Shown here: positions 19,652 through 24,304 of the stretch, piece by piece | Layout of the letters: the number at the start of each line of letters is the position of its first letter | How positions within the stretch are numbered: position 1 is the first letter of the stretch | Assembly (NCBI GenBank): GCA_002803225.1 | Contig: NXFV01000542.1 | Location: forward strand, 1-24,304 | DNA length: 24,304 nucleotides | Direction: 5' to 3' | Source of the DNA: Gamarada debralockiae | Lineage: Eukaryota; Ascomycota; Leotiomycetes; Helotiales; Hyphodiscaceae | The notes under the pieces: model-generated | Database searches by the model: none | Seen by the model: only the letters and a program-made list of their open reading frames with translations | Told to the model about the DNA's origin: nothing | Position numbers and translations under genes: made by a program

Positions 19652-22600
19652 TCAAGCAAATGGGATAGCAGGAACACGTCTAGTCTTCTTTACAATCTCA
19701 TTTTGGCTACCAAAATACCGTTTGCTTTTAAAGCTGCCACAGTTTAGCACGCAGGCTCTAAATGGATAAAAACAGAGTATACAACTCACCTCCACTCCAA
19801 GTTCGCAATGACCGTAATCTGGCTAATCTTGAGGTATCTTTTGACGATAGCATCAACCTTCTCTCCCCAACTAGGCACTCTTGCCACGACAGAGTCCCAC
19901 TCCAGATATCGTGCAAGTACAGCGTCCCCGACATGATCGAGTGCTTCTTGTTGGGTCATGCCTCCCCTTCGGAGTATGTAGATTACATTGTGATAATGCT
20001 TGACCTGCAATGGGTGATCAGCTAACCAGGTTTGTGTCTCGTTGAGAAGGGAATTGACCTTTGATTCTCGGGCATAAGAATAGACATCGTTGGCACTGCG
20101 ATCGAAGAATTAACATTGTCTTTGATATTGAGTAGAAAGTACTCACAGAAGTATGAGCTCGGCCTGCAGATCCACGATTCGTTGAATAGCAGGGTCTTCA
20201 AAGATGAACTCCGGCACATCAAGCCCATAACAATACCTGGAGCTTGTCAGCAAACTTGACCGCATCTTTGATCCGGGATATTACTCGATGAGAGGTAATA
20301 GTGGCTTAGAACCAACAGATTCCCGGTGATTCGCAACGAATGACTCGAGATCGGTATATTTGTCGAGAATTTTTGGGTCAGCCTGTTCAAGGACTTGATA
20401 GAGGTAGTCCTTCTGATGTTGTCGGAATCTTCTTTGAATTCCTAGATGCGGATTAACATTAAACTTGTAAACCGTTTTCTCTATTCAATTGTACCTTTGG
20501 TAGATTTCTAGACGGCAATTAGCGTTGTCTAGATTGACGACGTTCATTCCTCTAGGATTGGGAAATGTTACTTGCCTTCAAGATGCGCTGCCATATGAGC
20601 TCGAAGGTGTGCATGACTGGGTGCTCTTCCGGGGAGAAGCTCCGAGGATTGTCGGACATAACAGACAGAACATTCTCGATCTCAGGCTTTATAAGGTCTG
20701 GTCGACCCTTCATGCTTCCTTCGTCAAATGCTTAGAAAACATTACATTAGCATGGTTCTATGTTTATAGTCTGCCAGAGAGGCTTTCTGGGAACTAACGA
20801 TCATCAAATGCCCAAATCTAGGTGCAATTAGTGAATTTGAAGAAGGTAGGGGGTAAAATTTTATCAACCCACCCAGTTGCAATAGTCGACGGTGGTGCGA
20901 TATTCTGGTGCTGCAGCGTCCGGTGCCCATAGTCCAGAAAAGTATCCGAAATCTGCTTTTAAATATTTTTTGTGTTTCTTATCATCGTGTTTACAGAGTC
21001 TGCAATATATAAGCAAATACCAAAGTGCAACGACGGCAAAGGGACGGCGGCTTTGGAAATACGGCGGTAATCGTACATACTCTTTAAACCAGATCTCAGC
21101 TTCAGGAGCTACGACAGTATAATTTGGATTCAATTTGATGGGAGTGCTGGCCCAGCTGACGAAAAGATCTGGAAGAATAACTGTATCTGGGCCTTCAAGC
21201 AGCACTGGGACATCCATGTCAGAGGACACTCGTCCGGAGGCCGCTAAGGCCATTGTGTAAGAGTCTCTCTGAGTTTGGGGGGATGGAAGATTGATAGGCC
21301 TAACAAATGCCACAAGGTGTGATCTGGTGACTAAGAGGGTTTGGTCTCTCCAATCCATTGTCTCCTCATCGGCTCCATGAAGGGCGAGCTCGAAGTTGGA
21401 GAAAACAGCGGCCACAACGGAAGAGATCGAAAGCATTGCAATACTGTGATTCGACAGATAAATACTTTCCTAAGAGTTCTGTGAGGGAGGCTTACTGTTT
21501 CCCAAGACACATTCTAGGCCCCTTTGAGAAAGGGACGAACCACTCCTCCAGATCCGATTGAGGATCCAGCCAACGGCCGGGGTTAAAAGTCAGCGGATCT
21601 TTGAAGATAGTTTGGTTGGTGCTGACGGAAAAAAGGCTTGTGGATATGATGGTCTGGTAGGAATGTTAGCTTTTACCATTAAGCTCTTACGCGAGTCTGT
21701 AGTCTCACTCCGCCAGGAATATATGTGTCGCCAATGAAAATTCCTTTCGAAGTTACAACTCTGGGTAGAAACCCAGGTCCTGCAGTTGGGCGGAGCCGAA
21801 GGGTTTCTTTGATGACGGCAGTCTAAGACAAGAGTTAGCCCAACAGATCGACAACAAAAAAGGAGGATTACGAACAAGATATGGTACATCTGCTGGGGTC
21901 CTATATCTGGAAATCCCAGCTGCGTTCTTTTGGAGGCCAGCTAGTTCACTCTTTAAAGTTGCTAAAGCCTGTGGATGAGTTAGGAGAAAGTATATTGCAT
22001 AACAAGCGGTCGTATTTGTCGGAAGGACCCCGCCAGCTAGAAGTTCTATAGCTTCGTGTAGGAGTTGTGTCTCGTTCAGTCGATGCCCACCCAAATCTGA
22101 CCCTTCGAGCATGTCAAAGACATTGTTGTATTGTGTAAGGTGCCCTAATCCCTTTTTTCGGGCCTTGCATTGTTCTATGCAGGCTTGCACATTCTAACTA
22201 AGTCAGTAGAACCCCAGTGAAACATTATTTCACGGTTATCTTACTTGTCGAATGCACATGTATCCTGGGACAAACGTAGAGGGTACCCAATCAGGTAATC
22301 TCAAAGCGATTTTCGGAATAAGTGGAAATGCGAGGAGTAAATTAAAATTTGCGAACCATCCTGATATGCCGTCAAAAATGGTAAGAGCATCTTTGTCCGG
22401 TATCTCATGTAGCCCAAACACGGTTCGGCATGTTAAATTGACCTTGTTCTCAGTCAGCTTTGTGTTCGACACAATATAGGAAGCTTGAACTCACGAAAAG
22501 TTGCCCTAAAGATCTCTGGAGGTCGGTCAAGCGTGGGTTGTTATGTGACAACCCTTGCCTTATGGTAATGAGTAGCTTCTCAATCTCCTTTAAGATCATA

Positions 22601-23109
22601 GGATAGTGGTCGAGAGCGGCTTGGGGAGTGAAGAAGGGATTTAGGGCATTTCTGAGAATTCGATGAGCTTTGACGTCTTGAATTGTGACAATCGATTCGG
22701 CAATTCCAAGATTCCCATAATAGTACTTGGCTTTGATAAAGTCCTCACGTGGACCAAACAGTCTGGGGAATCAGCTCGGCAATCATTGTCAATTTGGGGA
22801 CAGGTTGACAAACCGCTTGTAAAATTCAGGATCATTGACATGCACTCTATCTGGAGCAATACGAACGATTGGGCCGTATTTCTCATGGAGTTTGGGCAAT
22901 TGTTTGGGCATGAGACCACCGAGGAAGACATCGTAGTAAATTTGATAGCCGTAGGTCAACCTAGCCAAAAGGGGGCCGGGAATGTGTCTCAGGGGATGGA
23001 AAATAAGGCGGTAGAACGCTAGACTAAGAATGCTGAAAATGAGTCCAAGTATTCCGATTATTCCAATGAACAGAAAGTCGGTATTAGGGATCAAGTTTAT
23101 GATCTCCAT
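19652..23109 (-). CDS. Cytochrome P450-terpene synthase fusion protein
   Basis: Fifteen exons: 22814-23109, 22495-22762, 22245-22442, 21876-22193, 21709-21822, 21496-21653, 20873-21443, 20799-20817, 20576-20730, 20495-20507, 20285-20441, 20147-20236, 20059-20095, 19790-20004, 19652-19733. All phases agree; 896 residues. P450 part (about 1-501): N-terminal membrane anchor (11-37), HIPGP hinge, I-helix AGGVLPTNTT (307-316), KETLR (E366, R369), FNPGRW (421-426), heme loop FSKGPRMCLG with Cys447. Linker about 502-538. Terpene cyclase part (about 539-896): VILPDLFVSW, ADFGYFSGLWAPDA, metal motif DDPFD (646-650), pyrophosphate sensor Arg743, NSE motif NDVYSYARE (788-796), terminal RY (875-876). The cyclase looks like ascomycete sesquiterpene synthases of the BOT2-type group. 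Exon 20873-21443 holds the P450 C-terminus, linker and cyclase N-terminus with no stop. Inferred role: cyclise farnesyl diphosphate and oxidise the product at the ER; product unknown. Confidence 0.93.
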
Positions 23110-23366
23110 TTTGACTCAGAAGCAGGTGCTGGAAGAACTTGTCGTTATAGACAAGTAGAGCTCGAAGTGACGAGGTATAGCTTTCGTCTACAGAAAAGAA
23201 TATCTCTGAGTGGGTGAAGTACCAAGAAGGTGCTCGGGCGAGAGAGAGGCTTCGTTAAGTAACTTTGATGCAGAGTAAAGGCAGAAAAATCCAGTTAGCA
23301 GGAATTGATGTTGCCGTTGGAAAGGAAGAAAGTGGGATAGAAATATTCGTGGAGCTTTTGAATATG
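23110..23366 (-). promoter_or_regulatory. Upstream region of the fusion gene
   Basis: About 257 bp of ordinary composition between the fusion gene's ATG (23109) and the MITE at 23367. No convincing TATA box or known factor site stands out. If the core promoter is here, the MITE forms its distal boundary. Confidence 0.3.
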
Positions 23367-23539
23367 CAGTCAAACCCCACTATAAGAATATAGTTCGGAC
23401 CGAAGGGTCTATTCTTATAGGGGAAATATTCTTATAGAGAGGTGTGCAATACCGCAAAATTAATCCCTGCGGGCTAAGAAATATATTCTTATTAGTGAGG
23501 TATTCTTATATAGTAGATTCTTAAATGAGGATTTTACTG
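23367..23539. mobile_element. 173-bp diverged copy of the pogo-like MITE
   Basis: The left end begins CAGTCAAACCCCACTATAAG and the right end, reversed, CAGTAAAATCCTCATTTAAG: inverted repeats like those of the 9076-9247 element but with several mismatches. It has the same length to within 1 bp and shares the internal words ATTCTTATTAGT-AGGTATTCTTAT in the same order. The right flank is TA; the left flank is TG, so one base of the target duplication has changed or the end is mutated. Several differences are C/T or G/A, as RIP would give. Non-coding. Confidence 0.85.
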
Positions 23540-24060
23540 TAGCCGAAGCAAGCGCCGATTTGGGCCAGTTACAATGATTATAAATGAATAATTGTAGCAT
23601 TTTATTAATAACAACTATTTAATTATTTAAAAATAACAGCCGCGTTCTTTTATATCTTTCTTCACTTAGTTATAGGGCGCTAAAGTCTACATCAACAGTC
23701 TCATTCCTAAGTTTTATAAATAGAGTTTCCCGTCTTGTATTCTAACTTATATGCTTCTTCTCTAGCAATTAGTCTTGAAATTCATCTTTAAAACCTCTTA
23801 TTATTGTTAATTTTTAAGAATGTTTCGGAGGAGATTTAGAATACTAGAAATATTAGATAGAATATATGTAACTCTACTTAGCTATTAACAGGGAATAACT
23901 TGAATTTGCTGGATAATTATTATTTATAAATAACCATACTAATTATAAAGTACTATATCATTTATAAACAGTACAGTTTATAACTTGTGTAGTATAGGAG
24001 AAGTTCCCAGTCAATTTGTCAGGTGGATAATAGGGCGTATTTAATAGCGAATAACAAGCA
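23540..24060. other. AT-rich RIP-like block
   Basis: Strongly AT-rich with many TAT/TTA words, like the block at the left edge of the window. It contains the minus-strand coding remnant at 23677-23795. Ordinary composition returns after about 24060. Confidence 0.6.
23677..23795 (-). pseudogene. Remnant of a transposon-type reading frame
   Basis: The minus strand reads FKDEFQD, TAA, LLEKKHIS, TAG-type stop, NTRRETLFIKLRNETVDVDF in one frame. The charged helical text is plausible for a transposase or other mobile-element protein, with stops where CAA/CAG would fit. The family is not identified; the nearby pogo-like ends make a pogo/Fot-type source possible but unproven. Confidence 0.35.
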
Positions 24061-24245
24061 CGACAAGTACTTCTGTCTGCATACGGTTCGCCACGTCACA
24101 CACGCCCGATCGGAGAAACATCCGAATTGGCGTTCTCGATATAACGGCCCGACTCGGTCTAATTCATTGTTCATCCGATTGCCGTTGTTCCGAGGGATTC
24201 ATCGGTATATTTGGTCGGTTGATTCAATCGATACGCAGGACGCTA

Positions 24246-24304
24246 CAGTAAAACCTGGTTATAACGAACACGAAAAATCTGTATGGGCGAGGGCCCAAAA
24301 ATTC
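24246..24304 (+). mobile_element. Left end of a pogo/Tc1-type element, cut by the window edge
   Basis: After a TA (24244-24245) the sequence begins CAGTAAAACCTGGTTATAAC, a terminal repeat of the CAGTAAAACC-TTATAACGAA type known from pogo/Tigger/Fot-like transposons. It differs from the two short MITEs (TATAACGAAC instead of TATAAGAATA), so it belongs to a related but separate family. The other end lies outside the window. Confidence 0.6.

Noticed and set aside
20864..20880. Stop codon shortly after CNWVG ending the 20873-21443 exon frame
   Set aside because: The stop lies in a GT...TAG intron with a CTAAT branch; splicing to 20817 restores NW-IWAFDD and the cyclase metal motif.
21654..21708. 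Shorter intron (37 nt, donor at 21690) in the P450 part, adding six residues VRLQTR
   Set aside because: The upstream donor at 21708 (GTGAGA) is also in phase, gives a 55-nt intron like its neighbours and yields YIPGG-TIIS, which has the usual P450 spacing.
22663..23022. 119-codon plus-strand frame over the P450 N-terminal exons
   Set aside because: Antisense shadow of the fusion gene.
22814..23109. P450 and cyclase as two separate adjacent genes
   Set aside because: No stop codon lies between the P450 C-terminus and the cyclase N-terminus in 20873-21443, and no intron or promoter fits between them; separate genes would leave the P450 without a stop.

Overview
The window looks like nuclear DNA of a filamentous ascomycete (Pezizomycotina; a Leotiomycetes-type genome would fit, but this is a guess). 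Reasons: genes carry several short introns (mostly 50-90 nt) with GT...AG ends and CTAAC/CTAAT-like branch sites; gene-bearing DNA alternates with very AT/TA-rich blocks whose coding remnants are broken by TAA/TAG codons where CAA/CAG would fit, the signature of repeat-induced point mutation (RIP); short pogo-like inverted-repeat elements are present. I saw no rRNA, tRNA or CRISPR.

Layout. 1-2050 is a RIP-like AT-rich block with a remnant of a transposon-type reading frame and a polypurine tandem repeat. 2898-8200 is a housekeeping stretch: NADP-type glutamate dehydrogenase (minus, 4 exons), an aldo/keto reductase (minus, 2 exons) and, diverging from it, a small plus-strand gene whose two ends look like the LSB1/PIN3 family but which lacks the SH3 domain. 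8201-16950 is mostly non-coding or decaying: an intact 172-bp inverted-repeat MITE (9076-9247), a broken membrane/Apple-like fragment, a broken major-royal-jelly/yellow-type gene, a broken C2H2 zinc-finger regulator and RIP-damaged transposon remnants.

16957-23109 is the most interesting part. A LaeA-type SAM methyltransferase (plus) faces a large 15-exon gene on the minus strand (19652-23109). That gene's exons splice in a consistent phase into one 896-residue protein: a complete membrane-anchored cytochrome P450 (about 1-501) followed, inside one uninterrupted exon, by a complete class I sesquiterpene-synthase-type terpene cyclase (about 539-896) with intact DDxxD, NSE and RY motifs. I infer one polypeptide that makes a terpene skeleton and oxidises it at the ER surface; the neighbouring methyltransferase could act in the same pathway. 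This P450-terpene synthase fusion is the candidate new system of the window.

A second copy of the same MITE family (23367-23539) lies about 260 bp upstream of the fusion gene's start codon. The window ends in another AT-rich block with a remnant reading frame, and in the first bases of a further pogo-like element (24246 onward). Exon boundaries were worked out by hand from splice signals, phase and protein continuity; no alignment or search was run.
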